Source of the DNA: Fratercula arctica
Taxonomy: Eukaryota; Chordata; Aves; Charadriiformes; Alcidae
DNA length: 64,000 nucleotides
Reading direction: 5' to 3'
Assembly: GCA_947846985.1 (NCBI GenBank)
Contig: CANTUZ010000001.1
Coordinates: 6,992,004-7,056,003 of the forward strand
Position numbers and translations under genes: made by a program. The notes beneath the pieces are model-generated. The model saw nothing but the letters and a program-made list of their open reading frames with translations, did no database searches and was not told the origin of the DNA. Below, one piece after another: positions 35,095-57,123 of this stretch. Position 1 is the first letter of the stretch; each line of letters begins with the position of its first letter.

Positions 35095-35835
35095 ATCCGA
35101 CTTGTGAGTACAAGAAGACAACACCAGTATAGTATGTATGAAGGCCACCACATTCCTTCTGCAGCTTTCATTAATTACCTTGCTGTGTCACAGAGATATC
35201 TTATTCCTCGGATATGGCGTGCTGTCAGTCAGAATAAAAAGAAGGGAGTAGCTGGAAAGAAAAAGAATCCCTCAAAATGCAGAGTAACACACCAACAAGG
35301 GAAATCTGTTGGATCTTTCATTGTAGGCACCAGCCCTGCACACCTACTCCTCCGCCCCAGGTCCCAAGGTCCCAATAGCAATTTCTATGGGTAACACTCT
35401 CTAGGAGCTCTGATAAAGTAGCATCCTGAAGGCCTTACCATCAGGGCTGAGCTTCTTGAGTGCTGGAAACATGAATCTCCTTATATCAGTGTTCACACCT
35501 CCCACCTTAATTCCACCATCCTCTACACCTGACAGAACCTGTCCCATTGGAGGATAGTCAGATGCTATCCCACTGCCTCCCTTTGCCTCTTCTTTCACGC
35601 TGCAAAGCAGCTCAAGAGAAAAGCAGCTGCGATAGCGGCAGCCAGTGCCTGGGACCTCACAGTCCCTCACAAGACTGGCAGGCAGATGAGGGGAACAGGG
35701 CTGGGCAGCAAACAGTGCTGCTGGGTCACAGACAACTCCACTGTCACCCACACACACTGTCACATCCCACTCTCGGGAAAGAGGGGGGGTAAGTGACTCA
35801 GACTCATAAATCCCCAATGGCGCGGACTAAGGTGA
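35095..35835. other. Stretch between the provirus remnant and the next LTR-like block
   Basis: Nothing is firmly recognised. Some of it may be further ERV internal sequence. The open frames at 35,092-35,394 (+) and 35,401-35,817 (-) show no domain I know. Confidence 0.35.
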
Positions 35836-35839
35836 GATA

Positions 35840-36510
35840 AATCTCAAGGTCTGTATACAAACATTTATTAGTTTCCCAAAATGATTAGTACAGGTCTTAA
35901 CAAGTCCACAATAATTGATTAGGTATATGACAAATTATGGCAAGTGGTGGGGTATACAATGCATTAGTTAACAACAGATATACAACAACTTAATGGCACG
36001 CAGTACTTTAGGTTGTTACTTAACAACCCTAACCATTAATTATTCTAATTGCTACTTAACAACTCTAAGAGAAAAGAGAAACCAAAGGATAGAGAAAAGA
36101 AAAGATAGAGGAAAAAGATAAAGATTTCACCAATCCCAGTTCCAGCGTTCAGCCAGGCAAAGCTGAGAGGGGGTGTGTGTGGTGGTGGTGGGGAGGGGGG
36201 TGTCTTGTAGGAGCAATCTGTGAATCCCCCTGTTGTACTAGTCTTCCTCCCCTTTTATATTTGCCGAATTAGCATGGTCTGCCCCACTCACTATGGGGCG
36301 GTTTCATCTCAGGTTTCTCCCCCTCCCAGGTGACATGTAGCATGATTTGGGTGGGGAGACGAGAACTATAGTCATACATGTTTAGCATGATCTCTATAAT
36401 CTTCATTAGCATATGCAGGGTGTGCACTTTCATATGCATTTCACAGATAATGAAGCAAAGGTCACTCATCGGACACAATGGCCTTGAGAACTGAGAATTA
36501 GCAAGCTCAC
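35840..36510 (-). mobile_element. Probable LTR, minus orientation
   Basis: On the minus strand an ATATAAAAGG TATA box lies at about 36,250-36,259 and an AATAAA signal at 35,864-35,869. Purine-rich and GT-rich segments lie between them, the same layout as the LTR near 2.2-3.2 kb. Ends and family are not determined. Confidence 0.45.
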
Positions 36511-36514
36511 CACA

Positions 36515-37190
36515 CAAGTGGCAGCCTTCTGTGCCAGCAGCCCTGGTCAGGAGGAGCCCAGGTCAGGCTTTGCTTTGAACTGGCTGGTTTGGACAGCCCC
36601 AAGGAGGGCCATGTGCCAAGGACAACCAAAACCTGTTCTCACGCAGCTGGGGCTCAGCTCATGCACCACACAGTGCTGGCCCCGAAGACTGCCCCTTGAG
36701 CAGAGGACTCCTCTCACCCCGAAAGACTTCCTTTGATCACAGTCATTTTGAAAGAACTTATGGCAAATCCATCATCAACATCTCCAAATGAGGCCAAAAC
36801 AGATGAAAACATAAAAAAGGGACAGAGAAACCACTTCTACGCCTCCTGCCCTAGAGAACAAGTGGGTGAATGCTGTATTTGGTGAAGGGGAGGGTTTACT
36901 TTTTAACTATGGGACCAAACTCTTATACAATGAAACAGAACAAAGTGTAGCAAGAGGTTCACATTATTATTCAAGCCTGAACACTGAGTTTTATTGCAAG
37001 TCATTTTTTTTGTGAAAGTAAGACATGAAGCTCAGCTGTGAGCCCACCAGGCTCCCAACCCAGTGGCACTGCACCAGACCCCTGCAGAGAAGAGTCTGTT
37101 GTGTGAATTCTGATGGGAATCCAGATGATGGTCACAAAGGGCGCACACACGAAATCTGTTCTGCCAAGTTATAGCTCTCCCATGGCTATC
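36515..37190. other. Intergenic stretch, nothing recognised
   Basis: No coding exon or repeat tail is recognised between the two LTR-like blocks. Confidence 0.4.
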
Positions 37191-37199
37191 AACCACGCC

Positions 37200-38040
37200 T
37201 GAGCATTTCAAATGCACAAGTCCTCTACCCGTGTGACGTTGTGCTCCCCGCCGGGTGCCAACCTGATCCTTATGTCCCGTTACCCTGCCCAAGCGATAAC
37301 CACCCGTGGTGGCCATAATGGGTGCATCTAGTCGTGATGGCGGCATCTGGGGCTCAAAGGTAGTTTCAGGGAGACAGATAACAACGCAACAGCCAAGGGC
37401 TAACTTAAGCAATACGCCCGCCTAACCACAATACTGCTCCTGTGGTCAACACGCAAATATGCCTATAAGTCAATCATCTTGCCCCCATAAATAGTGAACA
37501 GCCCAAGAGCCTTTGGAGCTCTCCTGAATGGCAGCGGGCTGCAAGCCAGGATCTCCCCGTGAGGAGGGACACCTCTCAAGACTAATCCTTGAGGTTAAGA
37601 GATTCCTTGCCACAAGAGATCCTTGGTAAGTGGTTCATAGTATGCTGAACTTTGAAATTCTTATCTAAGTGATATAAAGCATTAATTGTGCACATATAAT
37701 CCTTTAGACATAAACCATTGACCAAGTCTGGGACTAGAACTGGATCCAGCTGCACCCAGACTCCTCTCTGAGAAGTTTAGAAAGCCAGAGGGGTCCTTCA
37801 TGAAACCTTGACTCCACAGGGAGATCTCCCTGACAGCTCTCTCTCACTGAGTCCGCTATGCAGTAAATAACCAAGTGTGCCTTGCCATTGAATCTTGTTA
37901 AAACCGTTGCATCTACTATCAAATTTTGTTAAATCATTGCTCTCTATCAGTAAATATGTTGCTGCTTCTCTCTTACGACTGAGGTGTATCACTCCATCTG
38001 CGACAACCCACCTGTGTATGAAATGGTACGGCAGAAAGTG
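37200..38040 (+). mobile_element. Possible LTR, plus orientation
   Basis: A CCATAAATAG promoter-like box at about 37,482 is followed by 'GAACAGCCCAAGAGCC', as in some retroviral R starts. An AGTAAATAA signal follows at about 37,862, with CT-rich U5-like sequence after it. No terminal inverted repeats were delineated, so this is a structural guess. Confidence 0.35.
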
Positions 38041-38345
38041 TGGTCCGTTTCCCCACAAACACACACCTGCAGAGGAGAGTCTAGGGGCCTTTAAGTAAGA
38101 AATAAGCGCTCCTCCTGCTTTCTCTCTCACCGCTTCCTTTCTATGCCACTTGCTCCAAAATTACAGAGTAAAACAAAGTACAGGGGGTGCCACTCCTACT
38201 TTAAACATCCAGCCGCACTATCTTCCTTTCAGTAGTCCCCCCAGGATGCTCAACTTAAGCGAGGCTGCTCCTTCTGGCATCCTTAAGACAAACTGAGGAG
38301 ATCTCCCGTTCCCGCCCAGGACCTTCATTGCGTGACGCGACGCGA

Positions 38346-38357
38346 ACTACATCTCCC
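38346..38357 (+). promoter_or_regulatory. ACTACATCTCCC element
   Basis: First of the pair of ACTACA-TCCC motifs, about 220 bases before the HIKESHI start codon. Confidence 0.7.
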
Positions 38358-38416
38358 GTCAGGCCCCGCGCCGCCGCGCCCGGCCCCGCCCGCTGGAAGG
38401 GCGCGCGTTGCACCAC

Positions 38417-38428
38417 GGGAGTTGTAGT
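38417..38428 (-). promoter_or_regulatory. ACTACAACTCCC element, inverted
   Basis: Second copy, on the minus strand (plus reads GGGAGTTGTAGT), 60 bases from the first in opposite orientation. Confidence 0.7.
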
Positions 38429-38514
38429 CCTACGGCGCCTTCCCACCCCCCCGGCGCCCGCGCTCCGGAAGTGACTCTGCGTCCCCGGCGTGTTGATTTC
38501 CGGGAGACGGCTCT

Positions 38515-38544
38515 CATGGCGGCTCCGGAGCAGCGAAGCGTCTG
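38515..38544 (+). other. Short upstream ORF in the HIKESHI leader
   Basis: ATGGCGGCTCCG opens a nine-codon frame (MAAPEQRSV) ending in TGA at 38,542-38,544, 22 bases before the HIKESHI ATG. It overlaps the YY1-like ATGGCGGC. Whether it is in the mRNA depends on the start site: if transcription begins at the YY1 element, part may be excluded. Confidence 0.4.
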
Positions 38545-38566
38545 AGGGGGTTCGGCGGCCGCTGCC

Positions 38567-50233
<11,667 letters not shown>

Positions 50234-50600
50234 GCTTAAATTATGTCATTTGAAGCGCTTTCTAAACAGTGTTACCTGAAAGACACAGCAAGTAACTCCG
50301 CTGAAGAATTTTGGAGCGGGAGGGGGGGGAATAATCAACGATTAGTCTGAATAGACAAACTTGTAACTTTTGTATTACTCTTGAAAATTATTTAAAATTA
50401 AAATCCATGAAAACTACTTGCCTCCGTGTTGTGGGGTTTTTTTTAATGGAAGTACTTGGCTGCAACAAGAAATCCGTGTTCCATGTACACACATAGAAAT
50501 ACTCCTGAAACTGCATTTAAAGCAGATGAAATTACAAGATGAAAAACGGCAGCACCGTTTCATGCTTGGCTGATGTTTTGGGGTGTTTAGTTGCAACCAA

Positions 50601-50606
50601 AATAAA
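50601..50606 (+). terminator. HIKESHI: Candidate HIKESHI poly(A) signal
   Basis: AATAAA about 370 bases after the HIKESHI stop, followed by a T-rich stretch. This fits a short 3' UTR. Confidence 0.6.
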
Positions 50607-50626
50607 TGTAGTTTTTCCTCCTTTAG

Positions 50627-50691
50627 CTCATTACGAAGGAAGATCAGGCAGCTGAGAATACGCTGATGGTTTTCCTGCTGCTGCTCACCCT
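50627..50691 (+). other. Exon-like segment just past the HIKESHI poly(A) signal
   Basis: A strong acceptor (TTTTTCCTCCTTTAG) and donor (CT|GTAAGT) bracket 65 bases with no family resemblance. If joined to HIKESHI exon 4 it reaches a stop after about 12 codons. It could be a non-coding or alternative terminal exon. Confidence 0.3.
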
Positions 50692-50699
50692 GTAAGTTC

Positions 50700-53600
50700 T
50701 TTCATTTTGTGGACAACCAATATTCCTCTCCCCAGCTCACACAAATGGTACGACGGTATTTCCCTCTCTTTGTGTTGAACACGCTCTTGAGCGTGGTCTC
50801 AGGGTACCTGTCTTTAACTTTTCCTGGATGGAAATGTAAAGGAGAGAAATCTCTGGGGACTCTTTCCCTGCTGCAAGTCAAATAGCTTTGGAACGGCCCT
50901 TCCAGGCCAAATTAAGTCGTAGGTTTGTACTTTGCAGCCCTGGACTGTTCAGTGAGGCGCGAGCTGCCGCATCATCGACGCTGGAGGTATCTGATGAATT
51001 TGTCTTGCTCTTCAGCTTTCTCTAATCATGGTATGAAGAATGACGTGGAGGAGGAGAACAATAAAGCATTATGGTTCTTAGTATCTGGAAGACTTTTTCC
51101 AGGAGGGAGATGGGTTACATCGAAATGTTTGGAGCTATTTGGAGGGTTTGTGGGGTGTAGTTTCCGTTGTTTGAGAGCAAGCTGTTACGTTCTGCTTTAA
51201 GAAACTCATTGCAGTGCAGTGAACTGACACGTGTTTGACTGCCCTGTGAACCTCTCTTGGTCTCCTTTGAACCTGCCTGCGTGTCCCAGTTGCGGCTGGG
51301 ATGGGGTTAATTAGTCACTAGGAAGAAAATCAACTCTATCCCAGCTGAAACCAGGACACTGTGATTCTACTGGGAACTTCCAACAAAGCGTCTCCATCTA
51401 AACAAGGAACATTGTTCTACATTCTTCTGGAGAGGTTGGAAGGAGCTGCTGTCCCTTCAGTTTGGTAGGATGAAGGCAGCTTCCACTATTTAATGCTCCA
51501 GGCGGCACCGGGTCCCTAGAACTGCTGCAGTGAAGGAACAGCTTTGTCTGCTGAATACCAACTTCTGCTGATAGTGGTGGCGTTTTCCCCTGCTCCCCCC
51601 CCCCCTCTTTCTCTCTCTCTCGCAGAGGCTATTTGTTTTCTTCGGAGGAGAAACATCATCTGGGGATGGCTGTAGGAAGTGTTCATCACTTATGCCATAA
51701 AGGAATTTCACTTCTCAGTCTGGGAGTTCCAGCCCTCTTTCTTAATTGGTCATGGACTTCCCCAGAGGAATGTTTGGGGGTTGAATATCAGAAACTTGAA
51801 TTTGTACAGGGCTCCTAGACTCTGTGAAATGAAATTGCGTCTCCAAAAGAGACTCTGCAAGGTCTCTGGCATCTCCCGACCAACTCTTCACAACAGGACT
51901 AGACAAGGCAGGGGGGAAAATAGCGTCACCAGGAGTAATACCGATTTCCATGAACAAGTTGGACAAGTTCCAGTCTTAAAAAGGGCCTAAGAGTAGGACA
52001 GATGGGAATTAATGGTCTTAGTTGTTTTTATGACCTGTTTGAGCATCTCCGCGTCATTCTCATGCCGATCCTCACCGAGATGCTGTTTTAAGAGTGGTGG
52101 TGGTTCATGCTCACAGGGGTTCTGCTGGCTCTTCCCTGCAGGGCTCCTGTGTGAAAGTAAGGGCAGCTGCTATGAAGGAAGGACCAAGGCAGAAAATCAA
52201 GAGAAGAGGGTCCTCAGGTGAACCTCCTGAGGGAAAGCTGGGTGGAGGGGAACATGGTGCTTTTGTGCTTGTGTGAGATGTTTCTCTTGGACATGGTGTG
52301 ATGGGTGTGAACTCTGGAAAGTTTTGAGTGTATGTCACAAGGAGTTACAGGAGGATCCGTGTGTGTAGCTTCCTTAAGAACCTGTAAGTCTGCTTCGTTT
52401 TCCTCTGGAATTGTCTTCCAGTGCACAGATCAGTTTAGTAACTGAAAGAATCATTCCAGAAGTGGAGGACTGCTTTGTTCCTTCATTTGAATGAACCTGC
52501 TCTTTTTGTCCTGAGATCAATGTTCAGGGTCTCAGCCCCGTTTTGTGAGAGGGAGGAGGGGTCCAAATGCTCTCTGAACTCCTCCTTGATGGTGTCCACG
52601 TGTCTGAGCTTTGTTCAATGCGTGGAAGTGTTCCCAGAGGCCAGCGAAGCTCCGAGGTGAGTGACCACGAAGGAGCTCTTGCGTTGAGGTGAAAGGATGT
52701 GGCTTGACAGGGCAAAGGGTAATTCAACCATCTCCTGCTCCCCAGAACCACAACCGGATTCATTTTGATGGGTAATCTGGCACTGAAGGGGCCTAGATCT
52801 GGGCCTCCTGACCTGGACTTGGGTGTCTGGAACCAGAGCTGCACTTTACAGCTCGGGATTTCTTGCGTTGAAGGGAAAGAGCAGATGGCACGGTGTTTTC
52901 CTGCACATCGGCCTTGTGCAGCATCAGCAGGTTCCCTGCCCTGAGCATCAGCTTTAAACTTGTTCTGGCCTCACTCAGACTCTTCCCGGGGTGGATTTTT
53001 AGGAGTCTGCCTGAAGTTTGGAGAAGCTCCTGGGAGGATGTAGACAGCAGAAAAATACTTGAAATAAAACCTAAAACTGACACCCACCCACCCCCCACCC
53101 CCCTTCTTGACTGTTATATCAAAGCAATACAGGTACGTTCTATGAATTTCGGTATTTATAGTGCCACCCTTAATTGTAAAAAAAAAAAAAAAATTTAGTA
53201 AGATTGATGTTGATCCTTAAAAGAATCCTTATAGGTGTGTTCGCTGCTACGTTCAATTGCTGCTGTTGGATCTTTCTGTAATGGGCACGAGTTACTCCCT
53301 TTTTACATCGTGGTTTTCCGAGTCCGCGTGCTCATGAAATTCCTGAGACTGTTGTACCTGGATAACTGCTACGCTGTTACGGGATAGAAACTCCCAGGGA
53401 TTATAGAACGTTTGGATCATTGACTATAGTAGGAGGGTTTTTTCTTTCTGCCGGTGAAGCTAACCAGCGCTGACAAAGGCTGAAGACAAAGGTAAGGAAG
53501 GCAGGTGTTTATAAAACCCTCTGCCCCATCCCAAAAGGAGACTAATCCTCTGGGCTGTTGGCATTTCTGTGCCCTTCCAGGAGATGGAGAAGCTCGCTGT

Positions 53601-56360
53601 GGGGCAGCACGCAGGAACAGTCCTGACAGCCGCTGCCTGGTGGAAGAGGGAGAAAACAATGGCAGAATATGAGGCTCAGAGGGCAAAGAGCCTTTTTTCT
53701 CCGCCCAGGTGATGCCGAGTTTTGAAGCTACTGAAGACGTCGTGTAAATCTTGGTTTGACAGCGCCCAGGGGGTGATTTTTGTCTCTCGGGCTTGGCAGG
53801 AGGGAGAAGGTCTCAGCCCAAGTCAGAGGACGGGGGAGCAGCTTGCTGTGCTGAGGGCGTCCGCTGATCATCCTCTCTTCCAGCTGGCTCCTCCCCGGCC
53901 CAACAGGATGGCTCTTCACCAGGACCGCGATTCCTACCGGTGCCATGGCTTCAGCCAGTCGTGTCCGGGCATCTCGTAGGGGGATCGCTCCGGTTGGCCT
54001 TCCCGCTCACTAGACCTAGATTAGCTTGATCACAAACACTCTTTTGAATATATCATGGTTTTGTAAATTACTTTCCGTAGCGAAGGATTAGGACTTGCTA
54101 AGAATTAGGACCACCGGCATGAAAACAAATATTTCTGTTGGGTTCAGTGGCTGAGGAACAAAGCCTTTAAGGATTCCTGTACCAAGTAAAACCCTTAGGA
54201 ACAACTGTCATGAGAACGGAAACACACTCGTTTGACGCCTTTGAGACAGCTCCATGACATTTCCTGTCTTCACACCTCAGCCTTAAAATGGACAATTTCT
54301 CCCCGCGCATAATAGCCAAGGACCCCACCAGAGAGAGTCATGGCAAAGAGCATGAGCTCAACCTCGGGGCCACAACAGGAGAAAAACCGAAGACAGACGA
54401 GACTCAGGAAACCTGTAAAGAACTGCTTTTGAAAAGTAAAATTAATTACATGGCAGGTAACGTACGGCCAAAGCTCTGAGTTGTTTCCCGGAAGCCATGT
54501 AACAGGGCCAAACCCTCGGATACTTGGTTTCCTGCTCAACCAAGGAATTCATTTCCTTGAAGACACAGTTGCAGGCCATCTGTTTGTGGAGAAGCAGCAC
54601 GGAGGGCAGTCAGCAGTGAGGCCCAGGCTGAACTCCCTCCTCAAATGGGTCCTTAGCACCATTCCGTGTGACCTGTCAGACCCTGCAGTAGGTTTGTTAC
54701 CCAGGTGGCAGATGCCTCACATAGCTGAGGATGTCACAAGGGGGATCAGAAGACAGAGGGACCAAATGGAAGCTGGAGTGAAAGCATTGTTAAGTTGTGA
54801 CGCAGCGCCGGAGGCTGCTGGTGGTCATTGCTCAGGTTCTCATGCTTCTAAGGAAGCATCTGCCTGGTGTGGAAGGAAAATAATTAACACTTCATAGGCC
54901 TGTGCAAGGCCTCACCAGTTCAGAAATACATGTCAGCATGACCTAACGGCCTCACTGCGTCAGCATGATCTAATTAACAAAGGGGTGAATTATTTGTTTA
55001 AATAAAAAGAGGTACCATGTAGAGCTGCTTTATCTGGCTATCCAGAGCTTCCCTCTACGAAGTAATCCACACGTCACCACTCTTCCTCGCAACTGTCTGT
55101 AGTCCTGCTTGCTCATCTGGCACGGCTCGGTGAAGAATGAGTCGCATAACCTAAAGGTACGTAAACTCTGGCAGGGCCCCGTCTGGGCAGAGCTGGCGCT
55201 CTGCTGCTCGGTCGGTTCTCCTGCGGCTGTAAGAACAAACTGCTGCTCTTCTGACCCGCTCAAAACTGCATTCTGGTTGTTCCACGGTGCTGGTGGGATC
55301 GTTGTTGTTTGGGCTTCAGGAAGCCAGACTAGACCGGGTGGGTGGGACGGCTAAATCTCTCCAGCACGAGCTTTGTGACTGCTCTTGCCCCGGCTCCAAT
55401 CTTTAAGGCTATAAATGGACGTACGTAATTACATGCACTTTGAATAACTCAGCGGTGCGTATTAAGAAGTTCTCCCAGTGCCGCAGCCACTGGGGGTTCA
55501 GCAGGTGTTGTCCGAACGCGGTACACGCTTGAGGCCATCACTGGAAAGCGCTTTCCTCTTTCCAGCCTGCTGTGCCTGAGCTCGCGGAACAGAAACTTGG
55601 AGAAGGAAAACTCCATCCCCGTTCTAATCGTATCAGAGAGGTGTCTTTCAAAACCACGGTGAAGGTAAGACCTCATTTCTTTCTATGGGGTGTTTCTCTG
55701 AACTGCCGAGCTGCGCTGCTCACGCCTAAGGGTTTTTTCTTTCTGCCTCACCCAACTTCTGTTCCACAGGGTTTTGTCCTGAGAGATACCAAAAGAGTCT
55801 CTACTATTTCCTTGTGATGAGAAGGAAAACAAAAGCCTCACCACTATTGTTCAAAGTAGAAGCCTAGAACTGAGCTATTCAATCCACCTTTTCCACCACC
55901 TGGACTGCAGAAGCGATGTTTGCGAATTTTTGGTTAGCTTTTACATTTGTTTTGTCCCAAGAGCCAGGAACTCTCGTGGGTGGCTCTGAAGCAAACTGGG
56001 AGTCCAGTCCCAGTGCAGGAGAAAAGCTGTCAATGCAGGAACATGCCAGAACTTCCAGCAGTGACACTGCCCTTCAGAGAACTCGGGGTCCCCTCCCCAT
56101 CACACGTACACGCTTTCGGAAGTAATAAGAACGAACAAGAGAGTAGAAGCTAGCACAAAAGATTGATATATTTTTTTTCTTTTTTTTCTAAGATGCCTTG
56201 GTCTGCTTGCTAAAACAGAGGAGCATTTCCTTGCTGGTGAATGGAATAAATCTCTTGCTGCATTTTCCTGTTTCAGGATGAAGAGTGTTTTAGCATCTTT
56301 TCTCCACATCTTTCAGATGAAAGGGAGCCCAGGGAAGGGATGAGATTTTGTACTGTGCCT
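50700..56360. other. Intergenic stretch between HIKESHI and EED, left part
   Basis: No gene is recognised; in particular I saw nothing like CCDC81, a mammalian neighbour of HIKESHI. A short LTR-end-like piece lies at about 51,286-51,362. A TTTAAATAAAAAG element near 54,997 sits in a region that may be an unrecognised LTR. The frame 54,481-54,897 is open but has no known domain. Confidence 0.4.
51286..51362. repeat. Short ERV LTR-terminus relic
   Basis: Contains CCCAGTTGCGGCTGGGATGG at one end and TATCCCAGCTGAAACCAGGA at the other, so the two ends of an avian LTR-like sequence are brought within about 75 bases. It may be a strongly deleted LTR or a small derivative element. Confidence 0.5.
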
Positions 56361-56366
56361 TCGTGA

Positions 56367-56518
56367 TTCAACAGCCAAACGCTTCTTCAACAGCCAAACG
56401 CTTCTTCAACAGCCAAACGCTTCTTCAACAGCCAAACGCTTCTTCAACAGCCAAACGCTTCTTCAACAGCCAAACGCTTCTTCAACAGCCAAACGCTTCT
56501 TCAACAGCCAAACGCTTC
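56367..56518. repeat. 19-bp minisatellite, eight perfect copies
   Basis: Unit TTCAACAGCCAAACGCTTC repeated eight times without a mismatch, plus six bases of a ninth. The unit length is not a multiple of three, so the open frame through it cycles through three phases and is not evidence of coding. Confidence 0.97.
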
Positions 56519-56524
56519 TTCAAC

Positions 56525-57088
56525 ATACCCATCGATACAGACAGACGTATCTCACAACAATACTTTTTCCCCTCAACACATGGGATTAAAAGGGAAGAAC
56601 AGGATTATACAGAAGTAGCTCAGGAATAAGCCCGAGGAGACAGAGAACGATACAATAAACACAGCAATCTATCCTGCCTTTTACATATATATTATTTTGG
56701 GGGTTTTTTCCCCCCACACACACAATAAAAAAACCCCTTCCCCCAGTTACTGCCGGAGATGTACTATAAACTATCTGTAAAGGTCTAATTATGCAGAGAG
56801 GGGCGCTGCAGTACTTTCACACTGCAGTAACTTTTCTTTTCGCTCCGTCACCACCAGATGGAGTAAAACCTGAGGAAAGAGGAAGAGAGACCCTTCTAAG
56901 GGAACCACTCATTTAACAATCAGGAACCCGCCTTCTACTTCCAGCTGCGCTACAAACTTTCCTGGGGACTCTGGGCAAGTCTCTGCCTAAAAATGAAGAG
57001 TTGTGGTTCAAGCCCATCGTTTAGACAATTTCTAAGCCTCTGAGAGTTGGTGGAGAAAGACAAGGACTTCCAGGTACATCTCCTCTCC

Positions 57089-57123
<35 letters not shown>

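Noticed and set aside
56348..56629. 93-codon open frame with repeating glutamine/asparagine-rich text
   Set aside because: Produced by the 19-bp minisatellite cycling through three phases.
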